Assembly: GCF_002289565.1 (NCBI RefSeq)
Contig: NZ_NTFY01000026.1
Location: 1-56,214, forward strand
Direction of reading: 5' to 3'
From: Rhodopirellula sp. SM50
GTDB taxonomy: Bacteria; Planctomycetota; Planctomycetia; Pirellulales; Pirellulaceae
DNA: 56,214 bases
The first letter of the stretch is position 1, and each line of letters opens with the position of its first letter. Under the pieces are notes generated by a model that had not been told where the DNA came from, searched no databases, and saw only the letters and a program-made list of their open reading frames with translations. Positions 36,251 to 46,295 of the stretch are shown here, piece by piece. Position numbers and translations under genes: made by a program.

Positions 36251-38191
36251 ATGTCTCACCAGTCTGACCTCATCGCAACCGACATCAACGCCTATCTCAA
36301 GCAACATGAGAACAAGCAACTGTTGCGGTTCATCACATGCGGCAGCGTGGACGACGGCAAGAGCACGCTGATCGGACGCCTGCTGTACGATTCCAAGTTG
36401 GTTTACGAAGATGAACTGGCCAAGGTCCAATCGGATTCCGCCAAACAGGGTTCGACCGGCGGAAACTTTGACCCGTCCCTGTTCATGGATGGGTTGAAGG
36501 AGGAGCGCGAACAGGGAATCACGATCGATGTCGCCTACCGTTACTTCAGCACTGCGAAGCGAAAGTTCATCATCGCCGACACCCCCGGCCATGAACAATA
36601 CACGCGAAACATGGCGACCGGCGCCTCGACCGCGGATCTGGCCATCCTGATGATCGATGCCCGTCACGGCGTGCTAACGCAAACCCGACGGCATTCGTTT
36701 ATCGTCTCCCTGCTCGGGATTCGTCACGTCGTCGTGGCCATCAACAAAATGGACTTGATCGAATTTTCCGAAGAAAAATACGAAGCGATTTGCGACGACT
36801 ATCGTTCCTTCGCCACACGACTGGATCTTCCCGACCTGCACTTCATCCCGATCAGCGCGCTCAATGGTGACAACGTCGTCGATCGCAGCAAGTCGATGCC
36901 TTGGTACACCGGCACGACGCTGATGGGTTTCCTGGAATCGGTTTACATCGGCAGCGATCGCAACCTGCAAGATTTCCGGTTTCCCGTCCAATTGGTCAAT
37001 CGCCCCAACTTGGATTTCCGCGGTTTCTGTGGCACGGTCGCCTCCGGGATCATTCGTCCCGGCGAAGAGATCATGGTGTTGCCGAGCAAGCGAACCTCCA
37101 AAGTCAAATCGATTGTGACCTACGAGGGTGAAGTCGAGGAAGCCTACGCTCCGCTGTCGGTCACGCTGACCTTGGAAGACGAAATCGATGCCTCGCGCGG
37201 AGACATGATCGTTCGCCCGGGAAACCTTCCCAAGTCGCGAGATTCGATCCAGGCCATGCTGGTTTGGATGGGCGAAGAGCCGATGGTGCCCGGCAAGACG
37301 TACCTGTTTAAACACACCACGCAAACCGTTCCCGGGACGATCGACACGCTCAACTATCGAGTCGACGTCAACACCTTGCACCGCAGCCCTGCCCCCGAGT
37401 TGGAACTCAACGCCATCGGTCGCGTCGGTATTTCGCTGTCTGCCCCGATCCATTTTGATGCCTATCGCCGCAACCGTTCCACCGGCGCGTTCATCGTGAT
37501 CGACCGGATCACCAATGCGACCGTCGCGGCCGGGATGATCCTGGACAAATCGGGTGATGGTGGGACGAAATCGGTCTGGGACGAAGAGGAAGCCGGCGAT
37601 CGCGACGACAATGCACCGGTCTCCGTGGTCACCGCCGACGAGCGCGCTGCCCGGTTCGGCCAACAACCGGCCACGGTGCTGCTGACCGGATTGACCGGGT
37701 CGGGCAAGACCGCAATCGGCCAAGCCCTCGAGCGCAAACTGTTCGACAGTGGTCGGGCCGTTTCGGTCATCGACGGTGAACACGTCCGCAAGGGCCTGTC
37801 ACGTGACCTCGGCTTTAGCGCCAATGATCGCAGTGAAAACCTTCGCCGAAGCGCACACTTGGCTCACACGCTGAACGAGGCGGGGATGATTTGCATCGCC
37901 TGCTTCGTCGCCCCCAGCGAAGAGGTTCGCCAGAAAGTGGCCTGCGTGATCGGTGAAGACCGCTTCCTGGTCGTGCATGTTGCGACGCCCGTGGAGGTCT
38001 GTCGCCAACGTGACGAGAAAGGCCAGTACGCACGAGCCGACGCCGGTGAATTGTTGAATTTTCCCGGTGTCACGGCCCCCTACGACACTCCGCCCAACCC
38101 CGATGTCACCCTCGACGCGTCCCAGCAGACCATCGACGAGTGTGTCAATCAAGTCATCGAAGCGCTACGGACAAAAGCGATCATCAAATAA
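36251..38191 (+). CDS. cysNC: Bifunctional sulfate adenylyltransferase subunit 1 / adenylylsulfate kinase
   Basis: From ATG 36251 the fusion is 646 residues. The CysN GTPase half has [20 protein letters not shown] and [10 protein letters not shown], plus two beta-barrel domains to about 440. The CysC half begins after an acidic linker, with P-loop GLTGSGKT at 480-487, followed by [20 protein letters not shown]. CysN activates CysD by GTP hydrolysis; CysC phosphorylates APS to PAPS. Such CysNC fusions are common in bacteria. A family C repeat begins at the last base of the stop codon, so transcription may end there. Confidence 0.96.
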   Translation: MSHQSDLIATDINAYLKQHENKQLLRFITCGSVDDGKSTLIGRLLYDSKLVYEDELAKVQSDSAKQGSTGGNFDPSLFMDGLKEEREQGITIDVAYRYFSTAKRKFIIADTPGHEQYTRNMATGASTADLAILMIDARHGVLTQTRRHSFIVSLLGIRHVVVAINKMDLIEFSEEKYEAICDDYRSFATRLDLPDLHFIPISALNGDNVVDRSKSMPWYTGTTLMGFLESVYIGSDRNLQDFRFPVQLVNRPNLDFRGFCGTVASGIIRPGEEIMVLPSKRTSKVKSIVTYEGEVEEAYAPLSVTLTLEDEIDASRGDMIVRPGNLPKSRDSIQAMLVWMGEEPMVPGKTYLFKHTTQTVPGTIDTLNYRVDVNTLHRSPAPELELNAIGRVGISLSAPIHFDAYRRNRSTGAFIVIDRITNATVAAGMILDKSGDGGTKSVWDEEEAGDRDDNAPVSVVTADERAARFGQQPATVLLTGLTGSGKTAIGQALERKLFDSGRAVSVIDGEHVRKGLSRDLGFSANDRSENLRRSAHLAHTLNEAGMICIACFVAPSEEVRQKVACVIGEDRFLVVHVATPVEVCRQRDEKGQYARADAGELLNFPGVTAPYDTPPNPDVTLDASQQTIDECVNQVIEALRTKAIIK

Positions 38192-38388
38192 GTGGCGTAA
38201 GCTTCCAGCTTGCGATTCCCCGCCACCACGGGTGGCGTACCGGCTTGTTGATTGAGTGGGATCAGCCGTATCGCGCGAGCGTACGGGCCTCGACCACCAA
38301 GCAAACGCCCGTAAGCCCGTAGGCTCGCGGCAAACGGCTGATTAAATCAACAGGCCGGTACGCTTCCAGCTTGCGCTCCCCCGCCACC
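38191..38388. repeat. Composite family C element: direct repeats around nested inverted repeats
   Basis: Outer direct repeats at about 38197-38226 and 38358-38388 both contain GCTTCCAGCTTGCG and CCCCGCCACC. Inside, GTACCGGCTTGTTGATT (38237-38253) pairs with 38345-38361 with one mismatch. Further in, ATCAGCCGTATCGCGCGAGC (from 38261) pairs with GCTCGCGGCAAACGGCTGAT (ending 38342) imperfectly. The first 25 bases, 38191-38215, are an exact reverse complement of 53932-53956. No coding potential. It follows cysNC directly. Confidence 0.85.
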
Positions 38389-38470
38389 GCAGCACGTTTA
38401 CCCCACGGAAGGTCGTCGTGCAGTTAAGATCGAGTGTGCCAATCGATTGAACACGCGCCGAGGAGTTTTG

Positions 38471-39889
38471 ATGATCGATCGCTTTCCCGCTGTCTTACGC
38501 TCAGCCATTTGCGGTTTGCTTTTAGTCGTCACTGCCGACCGGCTCGTTGCCGCACCGCCTGATTTGGACGACCCGGCAACGCAGCAGCGAATTCGTGCGC
38601 TCGTTCAGCCGTATCTCGATTCCGAGCAAGTCGTCGGTCTTTCGTTGGGGCTGATCGCGGGCGATTCCTCAGCGACGTTTCACTTCGGCAAGACATCCCA
38701 TCGCGGTGAAAAGCCGACCGATCAAACGGTTTATGAAATCGGCTCGGTCTCGAAAGTTTTTACGGGAATCCTGCTCGCCGACGCGGTCGTCCAAGCCAAA
38801 GTCAAGCTGAACCAGGATGCCGCCGACCTGTTGCCCGCTGGTGCCAGGATGCCCGATTCAAACGGCAAGAAAATTTCGCTGTTGGATCTTTCGATCCATC
38901 GATCGGGGCTGCCGCGATTGCCGAGCAACATGAAAAACGTCGGCGGTGAAAATCCCTATGCTGATTACACTTCCCAGCTCGCCCTCGAATTCTTGAACGA
39001 CTATTCATTGAGCCGGGATCCGGGCGACAAGATGGAGTACTCGAACCTTGCGGTTTCGTTTCTTGGTTATCTACTCTGTCACCAAGCCGGCAAATCGTAC
39101 GACCAGCTGTTGTCCCAGCGCATCGCCAAGCCGCTGGGAATGACCAGCACCACGGTGACCGGCGACGACGAAGTCCTTCAGCGTCTTGCAACCGGCCACA
39201 GCACTCCCGGAAAGCCGCATTCGACGTGGGAGTTTGCCGACATGCCCGGTGCCGGCGGGATCCGCAGCACGGTCACGGACATGCTGCGGTTTGCCAAGTC
39301 GAATCTCGATCCTCCGGACGACGACTTGGGAAAAGCGTTACAGCTTGCTTGGCAGCAGCATCGCGGCGGCGACGCCAAGGACTTTGCGATGGGGCTCGGT
39401 TGGCACATCGCCCGAGACGGATCGACGCGCTGGCACAACGGACAAACCGGCGGCTACCATGCCATGTTGTTCGTCAGTCGCGAGGTTCCGGCGGCCGTCG
39501 TGTTGCTGACCAACACGGCAACCATGGAAGTCGATCGGCTGGCCGAGGACTTGATCCGCATGTTGGCCGGTGCGGCCGTCGAGCCCCGAACGTTTCAATC
39601 GACGATCGACGTGCCGATCGCAAAGATGAAACGATGCGAAGGCCGTTACCAGATCGCCCCCGGAGCCGTGTTCGATGTCAGCATTGTGAAAGACCGATTG
39701 ATGGTGCAATTGAGCGGTCAGCCCGCGTTTGAAGTCTTTCCCAAATCCGAAACGGAATGGTTTTACAAGATCGTCCAGGCCACGCTGACGTTTAAAGACG
39801 AGCAGAACGGACGATTCGAAGCGTTGGAGCTGTTTCAAAACGGCATCCGCGTCTCCGCCACGCGGATCGCACCGGCCGAGGCCGAGTAA
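38471..39889 (+). CDS. Exported serine hydrolase, beta-lactamase/penicillin-binding-protein class C type
   Basis: From ATG 38471 (AGGAG 5 nt upstream) it is 472 residues with a signal peptide ending near LVAA (about residue 27). The active-site motifs are Ser92-Val-Ser-Lys95 (SxxK), Tyr190-Ser-Asn192 (YxN) and His322-Asn-Gly324, the last replacing KTG as in esterase and DD-peptidase members. Residues 375-472 form an extra beta domain common in this group. Likely substrates are peptidoglycan peptides, D-amino-acid peptides or esters; true beta-lactamase action cannot be claimed. Planctomycetes carry many such genes. Confidence 0.9.
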   Translation: MIDRFPAVLRSAICGLLLVVTADRLVAAPPDLDDPATQQRIRALVQPYLDSEQVVGLSLGLIAGDSSATFHFGKTSHRGEKPTDQTVYEIGSVSKVFTGILLADAVVQAKVKLNQDAADLLPAGARMPDSNGKKISLLDLSIHRSGLPRLPSNMKNVGGENPYADYTSQLALEFLNDYSLSRDPGDKMEYSNLAVSFLGYLLCHQAGKSYDQLLSQRIAKPLGMTSTTVTGDDEVLQRLATGHSTPGKPHSTWEFADMPGAGGIRSTVTDMLRFAKSNLDPPDDDLGKALQLAWQQHRGGDAKDFAMGLGWHIARDGSTRWHNGQTGGYHAMLFVSREVPAAVVLLTNTATMEVDRLAEDLIRMLAGAAVEPRTFQSTIDVPIAKMKRCEGRYQIAPGAVFDVSIVKDRLMVQLSGQPAFEVFPKSETEWFYKIVQATLTFKDEQNGRFEALELFQNGIRVSATRIAPAEAE

Positions 39890-39930
39890 CGCGATCCGCC
39901 GCCAGGGGCGACCCCCGGAGGGGATCGCGG

Positions 39931-39971
39931 TGAAGCATTTTATAGCGGTAGGGCTCACGCCCAATACCGCT
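39931..39971. terminator. Minimal family A hairpin between convergent genes
   Basis: AGCGGTAGGGC (39944-39954) pairs with GCCCAATACCGCT (39959-39971), and GTGAAGCATTTT (39931-39942) matches the left terminal repeat of the family A element at 50553. It lies 41 bp after the stop of the serine hydrolase and 51 bp before the end of glgP, so it could terminate both. No long T run is present. Confidence 0.5.
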
Positions 39972-40022
39972 AACAAGAAAGACGTCGGTTGGCACCGCGT
40001 CCGATTGGACGGATCGCTGCGT

Positions 40023-42503
40023 TTATTCCGTCAGTGGTTTGACGTGCCAGATTTCATCGGCGTACTGCTGAATCGTTCGGTCGCTGGAGAACCATCCGCT
40101 GTTGGCGGCATTGAGAATGCTCATCCGGTCCCATTGATCGGGCTTTTGGTAGGTTTCCGCCACGCGCACTTGGGCGTCGATGAAGCTGCGTAGATCGGCG
40201 ATGGTCAGCCATTGGTCGTGGGGGTTTCTCAGACCCGAGGTCAATTCGCCGAAGACACCGGGTTCGGAGCCGTGGAAATGACCCCCTTCGAGCAATTCCA
40301 TCACGCGGGCGATCGCGGGATCGGCGGCGATGATCGCATTGGGATCATAGCTCTTTCGCGTCTCTTGGGCTTCGGCGGCATTGAGTCCGAAGAGGAAGAA
40401 GTTTTCGGCACCGGCCTTTTCGCGAATCTCGATGTTCGCCCCATCGAGTGTCCCGATCGTCAGCGCTCCGTTCATCATGAATTTCATGTTGCCCGTTCCC
40501 GACGCTTCTTTGCCGGCGGTGGAGATCTGTTCGCTCAACTCGGTTCCGGGGCAGATGACTTCCATCGCCGAAACGCGGTAGTTGGGGAAGAACACCAATC
40601 GCAGCAGATCGCGTGCGCGGGGTTCGCTGTTGACGACGCGGGCGACGTTGTTGATCAGTTTGACGATGAGCTTGGCCAAGTGATAGCCTGGCGCCGCCTT
40701 ACCTCCGATCAAGACGCATCGCGGCACCATGCCGTCGGTTTCGCCGCGCAGGATGCGGTCATACAAGTGGATGACGTGCAACACGTTCATCAACTGTCGC
40801 TTGTACTCATGGATCCGTTTGACTTGAACGTCGAACAGCATTGAGGCGTCGAAGTCGACGCCGGTGTTATCCTGGACGTACTTGGCCAATCGCTTTTTGT
40901 TGGCGTTCTTGACTGCCCGCCAACGGCTGCGGAATTCGGCGTCTTCGGCGAGCGGGGCCAATTCCTTGATCTCTTCCAAATTGGATTCCCAACGCGTGCC
41001 GATCGTTTCATTCATCAAGTCGCGCAGTCCCGGGTTGCAGTGGGACAGCCAGCGCCGTTGGGTGACGCCGTTGGTCTTGTTGTTGATTTTGTTCGGCCAG
41101 ATGCGATCAAAATCGGCGAACAGTCCGCTCTTGAGCAAATCGGTGTGAAGCTGTGCGACGCCGTTGACGGAAAAGCTGCCGACGATCGACAGGTAGGCCA
41201 TTCGAATGTGCGGCGTGTGGCCTTCTTCGATCAGCGACACACGTTTCAGCAAATCGGGCTCGTTGGGGAATTTTTCGGCGACCTCGGCAAGGAAACGCTC
41301 GTTGATTTCAAAAATGATTTCCAGGACACGCGGCAGCAACTGTCCGAACAGGCTGACCGACCAGCGTTCGAGCGCTTCGGGCAACAGGGTGTGATTGGTG
41401 TACGCCATGCACTGCGTCGTGATCGCCCAGGCCTGGTCCCATTCAAGTTCATGTTCATCCATCAGCAGCCGCATCAGCTCGGGAACGGCGCAGGCGGGGT
41501 GCGTGTCATTGAGTTGGAAGCAGTTCTTTTGACCGAACTCGCTGAAATCCTCGCCGTGCCGCTCGACCCAGTTGGCCAAGACGTCCTGCAGGCTGGCCGA
41601 GACCAGGAAGTACTGTTGTTTCAGACGCAGCTCTTTTCCGTTCTCGCTGGCGTCGTTGGGATACAACACCATCGAGATTTGTTCGGCGTTGTTTTTTTGC
41701 GCGACCGATTCGGGATAACTGCCGGCGTTGAATTCATTCAGATCAAACGCATCGGTCGCCGTCGCCTTCCAGAGGCGGAGTGTATTGACGGTGCCGTTTC
41801 GGAAACCGGGGATGGGCATGTCGTAGGGGACCGCCAAGATGTCGTGCGATTCCACCCAGCGGCTGTGTGGTTTTCCCTTCTCGTCGACGTAACGCTCGGT
41901 TCGGCCGTACAATCGGATCCGTTTGGTGTCCTCGGGCCGCTCGATTTCCCAGGGGTTTCCGTCGCGCAGCCAGTGGTCGGGCGCTTCGACCTGGCGGCCG
42001 TTTTCGATCAGTTGGTGGAACATCCCGTATTCGTAGCGAATCCCGTATCCGGAAACCGGCAGCTGCAGATTGGCACAGCTATCGAGAAAGCAGGCCGCGA
42101 GCCGTCCGAGTCCGCCGTTGCCCAACCCGGCATCGTGTTCCTTGTCGATGACCTCTTCCAATTCGACGCCGAAACGATGCAACGCCTTGCGCATCGCCTC
42201 GTCCAGGTCCATGTTTTGGATCGCGTTGTTGAGTGACCGTCCGAGCAGAAATTCCAGTGACAAATAGTTGACGTGGCGCGTGTCACTGGTCGCGAGCAAT
42301 TCGCGGGTGCGGCGCCAGTCGCGGCTGATGCGATCACGGATCGTGATGGCCGCCGCGCGAAAGCAATAGCCGGGATCTGAGTCGATGTCGTCACGTCCCA
42401 GGGTGAACAGCAGGTGTCGGCGCAACTCGTGCGGGAGCGAGCCGAGGAGCACATCGTCGGTTTCGGGGGACGGCGAGACAGCGGAATCAAGGGTCTTTTG
42501 CAT
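40023..42503 (-). CDS. glgP: Glycogen/starch/alpha-glucan phosphorylase
   Basis: Releases glucose 1-phosphate from alpha-1,4-glucans. 826 residues, the normal length. The PLP lysine is Lys674 in GTGNMKFMMNGA; EFLLGRSLNNAIQNM and GLGNGGLGRLAACFLDS near the N-terminus, and QTNHTLLPEALE-type and LNDTHPA blocks in the middle, are family hallmarks. The start ATG 42503 gives a 20-residue polar lead. No other glycogen gene is close. Convergent with the serine hydrolase gene. Confidence 0.97.
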   Translation of the reverse strand: MQKTLDSAVSPSPETDDVLLGSLPHELRRHLLFTLGRDDIDSDPGYCFRAAAITIRDRISRDWRRTRELLATSDTRHVNYLSLEFLLGRSLNNAIQNMDLDEAMRKALHRFGVELEEVIDKEHDAGLGNGGLGRLAACFLDSCANLQLPVSGYGIRYEYGMFHQLIENGRQVEAPDHWLRDGNPWEIERPEDTKRIRLYGRTERYVDEKGKPHSRWVESHDILAVPYDMPIPGFRNGTVNTLRLWKATATDAFDLNEFNAGSYPESVAQKNNAEQISMVLYPNDASENGKELRLKQQYFLVSASLQDVLANWVERHGEDFSEFGQKNCFQLNDTHPACAVPELMRLLMDEHELEWDQAWAITTQCMAYTNHTLLPEALERWSVSLFGQLLPRVLEIIFEINERFLAEVAEKFPNEPDLLKRVSLIEEGHTPHIRMAYLSIVGSFSVNGVAQLHTDLLKSGLFADFDRIWPNKINNKTNGVTQRRWLSHCNPGLRDLMNETIGTRWESNLEEIKELAPLAEDAEFRSRWRAVKNANKKRLAKYVQDNTGVDFDASMLFDVQVKRIHEYKRQLMNVLHVIHLYDRILRGETDGMVPRCVLIGGKAAPGYHLAKLIVKLINNVARVVNSEPRARDLLRLVFFPNYRVSAMEVICPGTELSEQISTAGKEASGTGNMKFMMNGALTIGTLDGANIEIREKAGAENFFLFGLNAAEAQETRKSYDPNAIIAADPAIARVMELLEGGHFHGSEPGVFGELTSGLRNPHDQWLTIADLRSFIDAQVRVAETYQKPDQWDRMSILNAANSGWFSSDRTIQQYADEIWHVKPLTE

Positions 42504-43111
42504 CGGTAGAATCGAGGGGCTATTGGGAACCGAGTCAAGTTACAAAGGGACAAGGGCACGCTCGAGCACCTTGTCATAAGGTGCAAACGGCTCGGAAACA
42601 AGCGGGAGGCCGGTCACGTCGCACAGCGGCGAAATGCCCGCCCTCACATGGAGAAAGGGGGGCGTGCGGTCTGTCGCCTCGTCCGGAGACGAGACGTAAT
42701 CATCTTTCCTAATCGGCAAGGTCGTCGATCGACGCGAGGCAAAGCGACGGGATTCTATCTTCGCCACACGCCACAAGCCGCATCATCGGTCCCACGCCCG
42801 CAACCGCTACACGCAACACTTTCGGTCGCCCTGACGGCCGACACGGCGATTAGAGGGGGTTGCGAACCCGCTTGAGAAGTCGCGCTCCCTGACCGGGCGG
42901 GTAACTTCCAGAGCTACACCGCCCCAAAGCGGGGCGCGGGGGGCCAAAGCGGGGCGCGGGGGGCCGATGCGTTCCCACGATCCCGGCGGTGTCGTAGCAG
43001 TGGAGGCCCGTCCGTTGTCCCGCATTCTGGTTGAATTGCACGGACCCAATGGGCCGGTAGGTCAGGGGCAAGACAAGTTTTTCAGCCACCTCTATCCAAG
43101 GCGATCAATCC
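42504..43111. other. 608-bp intergenic region between divergent genes
   Basis: No convincing gene on either strand. A perfect 20-bp direct repeat, CCAAAGCGGGGCGCGGGGGG, is at 42924-42943 and 42944-42963. TTGACT reads on the minus strand at 42538-42533, 30 nt before the glgP start, without a good -10. The right end should hold the promoter of the solute-binding protein and signalling genes; nothing diagnostic is visible. The rest shows no repeat shared with other places in the window. Confidence 0.6.
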
Positions 43112-44392
43112 ATGAAGCAAAATCGACGAACCGTCCTCACCACTGCCGCCAGCGCCGCGGTCGCGTTGGCCGCTGCGCCAAATCGAGTGTTTGGCACCGC
43201 GCCCTACGGATTCGTCAAACAGCAACGCACGCTCAGGGTGTTGGGCACGCACGTGACGCTTCAGCAGCCCATCGGCGAGCAAGCGGAAAAGGATTTGGGG
43301 ATCAAGCTGCACTTCCAGCCGGGGGGCAGCGCCTCGGTCCTGCATCAGGCATCGACGCGTCCGGAGTCGTTCGATCTGTACGAACAGTGGTCCAACAGTA
43401 TCCGCGTGCTCTGGCAGGCCGGCTCCATCCAGCCCCTGGATCTCTCGCGGCTGGATTATTGGGACGAGATCAACAGTCTGACGAAGACGGGAAAGCTGAC
43501 ACCCCACGGACGAATCGGCGCCGGCGACGCCCCCAACAAACTGCTGTACGTTCAACGCGATGGATCATTGGCGGCCCAAGAAACCAAACAGATCAGCTTT
43601 CTGCCCTACGTCCACAATGTCGACTCTTTCGCCTATGACGCGTCGGTGGTTCCGCGTGGCGTGGCGTACAAGACGGAAAGTTGGAGTTGGTTGCTGGATC
43701 CTCGTTGGGCCGGCCGCGTCGCGTTGTGCAACGAGCCGACGATCGGGCTCTTTGACATCGCCTTGGCGGCCCAATCCAAGGGGCTGATCGAATTCGATGA
43801 CATCGGCAACCTTTCCAAAGCGGAGATCACCGCGCTGTTTCGAATCCTGGTCGATCTGCGCCGCCAGGGACACTTTCGTGGCGTTTGGAATAGCGTGCCC
43901 CGCTCGGTCGAACTGATGCGTGGCGGCGAGGCGGTGATCGAAAGCATGTTCTCGCCCGGCGTCTCTGCCCTCCGCGCTGAGAACATCGATTGCGTTTACG
44001 CGGCACCCAAGGAAGGCTATCGAGCATGGCACGGCGTGATGTGTCTCTCCGCAGCCGCCTCCCCCGCCGCAAAAGACGCGGCGTACGAGTACATGAATTG
44101 GTGGCTGTCGGGTTGGCCGGGTGCGTTCATCGCGCGGCAGGGCTACTACATCTCCAATCCACAGCGGTCCCGCCGCGAAATGACCGTGCCGGAGTGGGAC
44201 TATTGGTACGGCGGCAAACCCGCCGCCTCTGATTTGAAGGGCACCGACGGACGCGTCGTCGTTCGCCGTGGCGAAGCCCGTACCGGGGGTTCCTACGAAC
44301 GACGTTTCAGCAATGTCGCCGTCTGGAACACCGTGATGAAAAACTATGAATCCACGTTGAGCGCTTGGAACGAGTTTCTGACCGCGAACTAA
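43112..44392 (+). CDS. Tat-exported ABC-type solute-binding protein (spermidine/putrescine-like)
   Basis: 426 residues beginning MKQNRRTVLTTAAS, a twin-arginine signal (Arg5-Arg6). The mature part is a type II periplasmic binding protein of the PotD-like group: FLPYVHNVDSFAYD, YKTESWSWLLDPRWAGRVAL, a GEAVIESMFSPG hinge segment, and NWWLSGWPGAFIARQGYYIS near the C-terminus. No permease or ATPase gene follows; 34 bp later comes a sensor kinase. It therefore may work as a ligand detector for the kinase instead of in uptake. The binding-protein assignment is strong, the ligand unknown. Confidence 0.88.
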   Translation: MKQNRRTVLTTAASAAVALAAAPNRVFGTAPYGFVKQQRTLRVLGTHVTLQQPIGEQAEKDLGIKLHFQPGGSASVLHQASTRPESFDLYEQWSNSIRVLWQAGSIQPLDLSRLDYWDEINSLTKTGKLTPHGRIGAGDAPNKLLYVQRDGSLAAQETKQISFLPYVHNVDSFAYDASVVPRGVAYKTESWSWLLDPRWAGRVALCNEPTIGLFDIALAAQSKGLIEFDDIGNLSKAEITALFRILVDLRRQGHFRGVWNSVPRSVELMRGGEAVIESMFSPGVSALRAENIDCVYAAPKEGYRAWHGVMCLSAAASPAAKDAAYEYMNWWLSGWPGAFIARQGYYISNPQRSRREMTVPEWDYWYGGKPAASDLKGTDGRVVVRRGEARTGGSYERRFSNVAVWNTVMKNYESTLSAWNEFLTAN

Positions 44393-44426
44393 AGCCCGCC
44401 TCCGTCACCCCGACACCCTTTCGAGA

Positions 44427-46295
44427 ATGTTTCAGCTGTCGCTAAAACGAAAGATCTATCTCGGCTTCGGCATCATTTTGATGCTGGTGTTCGGCAATGC
44501 GCTGGCGGTCTACATCGGGTCCAAACGGATCACGAACGAAACCAACCGGATGAGCGAGATCGAAGCGGTCAACGCCGTCGTGCTCGGCTTGGATCGCGAT
44601 GTTCAAGAGCTGCGGTTGCGGGCCGACCGCTTTGTCTTTTCCGGCCGCCAATCACAATCCGACGCCGCCAAGGAGATCTTTGAGCGGCTCCGCACCAACA
44701 TTGAAACGGCGACGAAACAGCAGACGGATCCCGAATTGGTGACGCTGTTCGAACAGATCAACTCACGCGTGACGGAGTACGCAAAACATTTTGATTCGGT
44801 CATCGTCGAACGAAAAATTCGGCAAGACCTGGTCGAACAGCAGTTGCCGGCATTGGCCAAACGGATCGAAGAATGCACGTCGCGATTATCCGATCAGTTG
44901 TCCGGGCTCGGGGTCGATGATCAGAACCGTTTGGCGTTGGTGCGGTCCCAGTCCGCCTTTTCCCGAGCGGAAAAGTTTCTGTTGAAGTATTTCGAGAATC
45001 CCGACGGTGAATTGGTCGCCGAGTCGATCGAAGCGATCAACGACGCCGTCTCTCAACTCAACGAAATTCAAGGTGGCGGGGATCAAGTCGAAGAGATCAT
45101 TCAGGCGATTCGGGACTATGAAGGCGTCGGACTGCGGGCCGTGCAAGCGACACGCAGTTATCTGTTTCTTCGCAACGTGGTCATTGCCGGTGAGGAGTCG
45201 GAGGTGTCGTACTATTCGGCGCAACTGCGTTCTCAAGCCGAAGCTCGCCGTGAGTTCATCGCCTCGCAGTTGGCGGCCACCACGTATCGTGTTCGACTAC
45301 TCTCCTTGGGCATCGTCGTGACCGCCGTCGGATTGTCATTGTTGATCGCGACCCGACTGGCGCTGCTGATTGTCACTCCCATTTCCGATCTGACCAAAAC
45401 GTTCGAGCGACTGTCCAGTGGTGAGGTGCTGGCAGATGTGCCGGGGACCGAGAGGACCGATGAGATCGGGAAAATGGCCACGGCGGCCCGCATCTTTAGT
45501 GACCAAAACCTGCGGACCCGAGAACTGTTGCAGCAGTCCCAGGCACTCGGACGTGAACTCCGTGAAAAAGCCTCGCAGTTGCAGGCGACCAACGAAGAAC
45601 TCGACAGCTTTGCCTACGTGGCCTCGCACGACTTGCGTTCACCGCTGCGCGGGATCAAACACCTGGCTCAATGGATCGAAGAGGATGTTCGTGACGACCT
45701 GTCCAGTGACGGCGAAGTCTATCTGGACAATCTGAAAGTCAGGGTCGGCAAACTGGAAGTCCTGCTGGAGGATCTGTTGGATTTCTCACGCGTCGGCAGA
45801 ATCAATCCGCCCTCAGAGATCGTCGAAGTTCGATCGGTGCTTGAAAACATCGTCGACATGGTCAGCAATCCGCAATCGATTGAAGTCAACTGGCCGGATG
45901 ATCTGCCGGTGTTCGAAACCGTCCGACCGCCGCTCGAACAGGTATTCATGAATCTGGTCGGCAACGCGATCAAGCACAACGACAAGGGCGCGCAGGGATG
46001 CGTCGAGGTGACGTGGGCAAACGGCGACCATCAGTTTCGATTCTCCGTCCGCGACAATGGACCCGGAATCGAAGCGACCAATTTCGATCGTATCTTTCAG
46101 ATGTATCAGCGAGTCGGCAATCCCACGGTGGAAGGCAGCGGCATGGGGCTGGCGATCGTTAAGAAACAAGTCGAATACTTCGGCGGCACGATTGAAGTGG
46201 AATCAGAACTCGGCCGCGGAACCACCTTTCACTTTTCCTGGCCTCGCGAGCTAGCGACAACGTCCCCTGAAGTCTTCTGTGGAGCATCAATATGA
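44427..46295 (+). CDS. Membrane sensor histidine kinase with HAMP domain
   Basis: 622 residues. TM1 is at about 10-31, then a helical extracytoplasmic domain to about 290, TM2 at 291-313, HAMP at about 314-367, a coiled linker, and the dimerisation domain with His401 in SHDLRSPLRGIKH. The ATPase domain has N-box FMNLVGNAIKHND near 507-519, DNGPGIE and GSGMGLAIVKK. The S-H-D-L-R-S-P-L form and the paired small regulator resemble bacteriophytochrome-type kinases, but there is no chromophore domain. Its stop overlaps the next gene by 4 nt. A long helical sensor after a binding protein recalls TorT/TorS; that comparison is an inference. Confidence 0.93.
   Translation: MFQLSLKRKIYLGFGIILMLVFGNALAVYIGSKRITNETNRMSEIEAVNAVVLGLDRDVQELRLRADRFVFSGRQSQSDAAKEIFERLRTNIETATKQQTDPELVTLFEQINSRVTEYAKHFDSVIVERKIRQDLVEQQLPALAKRIEECTSRLSDQLSGLGVDDQNRLALVRSQSAFSRAEKFLLKYFENPDGELVAESIEAINDAVSQLNEIQGGGDQVEEIIQAIRDYEGVGLRAVQATRSYLFLRNVVIAGEESEVSYYSAQLRSQAEARREFIASQLAATTYRVRLLSLGIVVTAVGLSLLIATRLALLIVTPISDLTKTFERLSSGEVLADVPGTERTDEIGKMATAARIFSDQNLRTRELLQQSQALGRELREKASQLQATNEELDSFAYVASHDLRSPLRGIKHLAQWIEEDVRDDLSSDGEVYLDNLKVRVGKLEVLLEDLLDFSRVGRINPPSEIVEVRSVLENIVDMVSNPQSIEVNWPDDLPVFETVRPPLEQVFMNLVGNAIKHNDKGAQGCVEVTWANGDHQFRFSVRDNGPGIEATNFDRIFQMYQRVGNPTVEGSGMGLAIVKKQVEYFGGTIEVESELGRGTTFHFSWPRELATTSPEVFCGASI

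Noticed and set aside
36674..37783. 369-codon minus-strand frame opposite cysNC
   Set aside because: Antisense shadow inside a clearly identified fusion enzyme.
38471..39889. Antibiotic-resistance beta-lactamase
   Set aside because: The third motif is His-x-Gly and the protein has an extra C-terminal domain, as in peptidases and esterases of this fold; resistance cannot be inferred.
41040..42236. 398-codon plus-strand frame opposite glgP
   Set aside because: Antisense shadow; glgP is full length with intact PLP site.
42504..43111. Search for tRNA or small RNA in the largest quiet gap
   Set aside because: No cloverleaf-like T-arm or anticodon arm seen; only a 20-bp direct duplication.
43112..44392. 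Solute-binding protein as part of a complete ABC uptake operon
   Set aside because: No permease or ATPase gene in the neighbourhood; the following genes are all signalling proteins.
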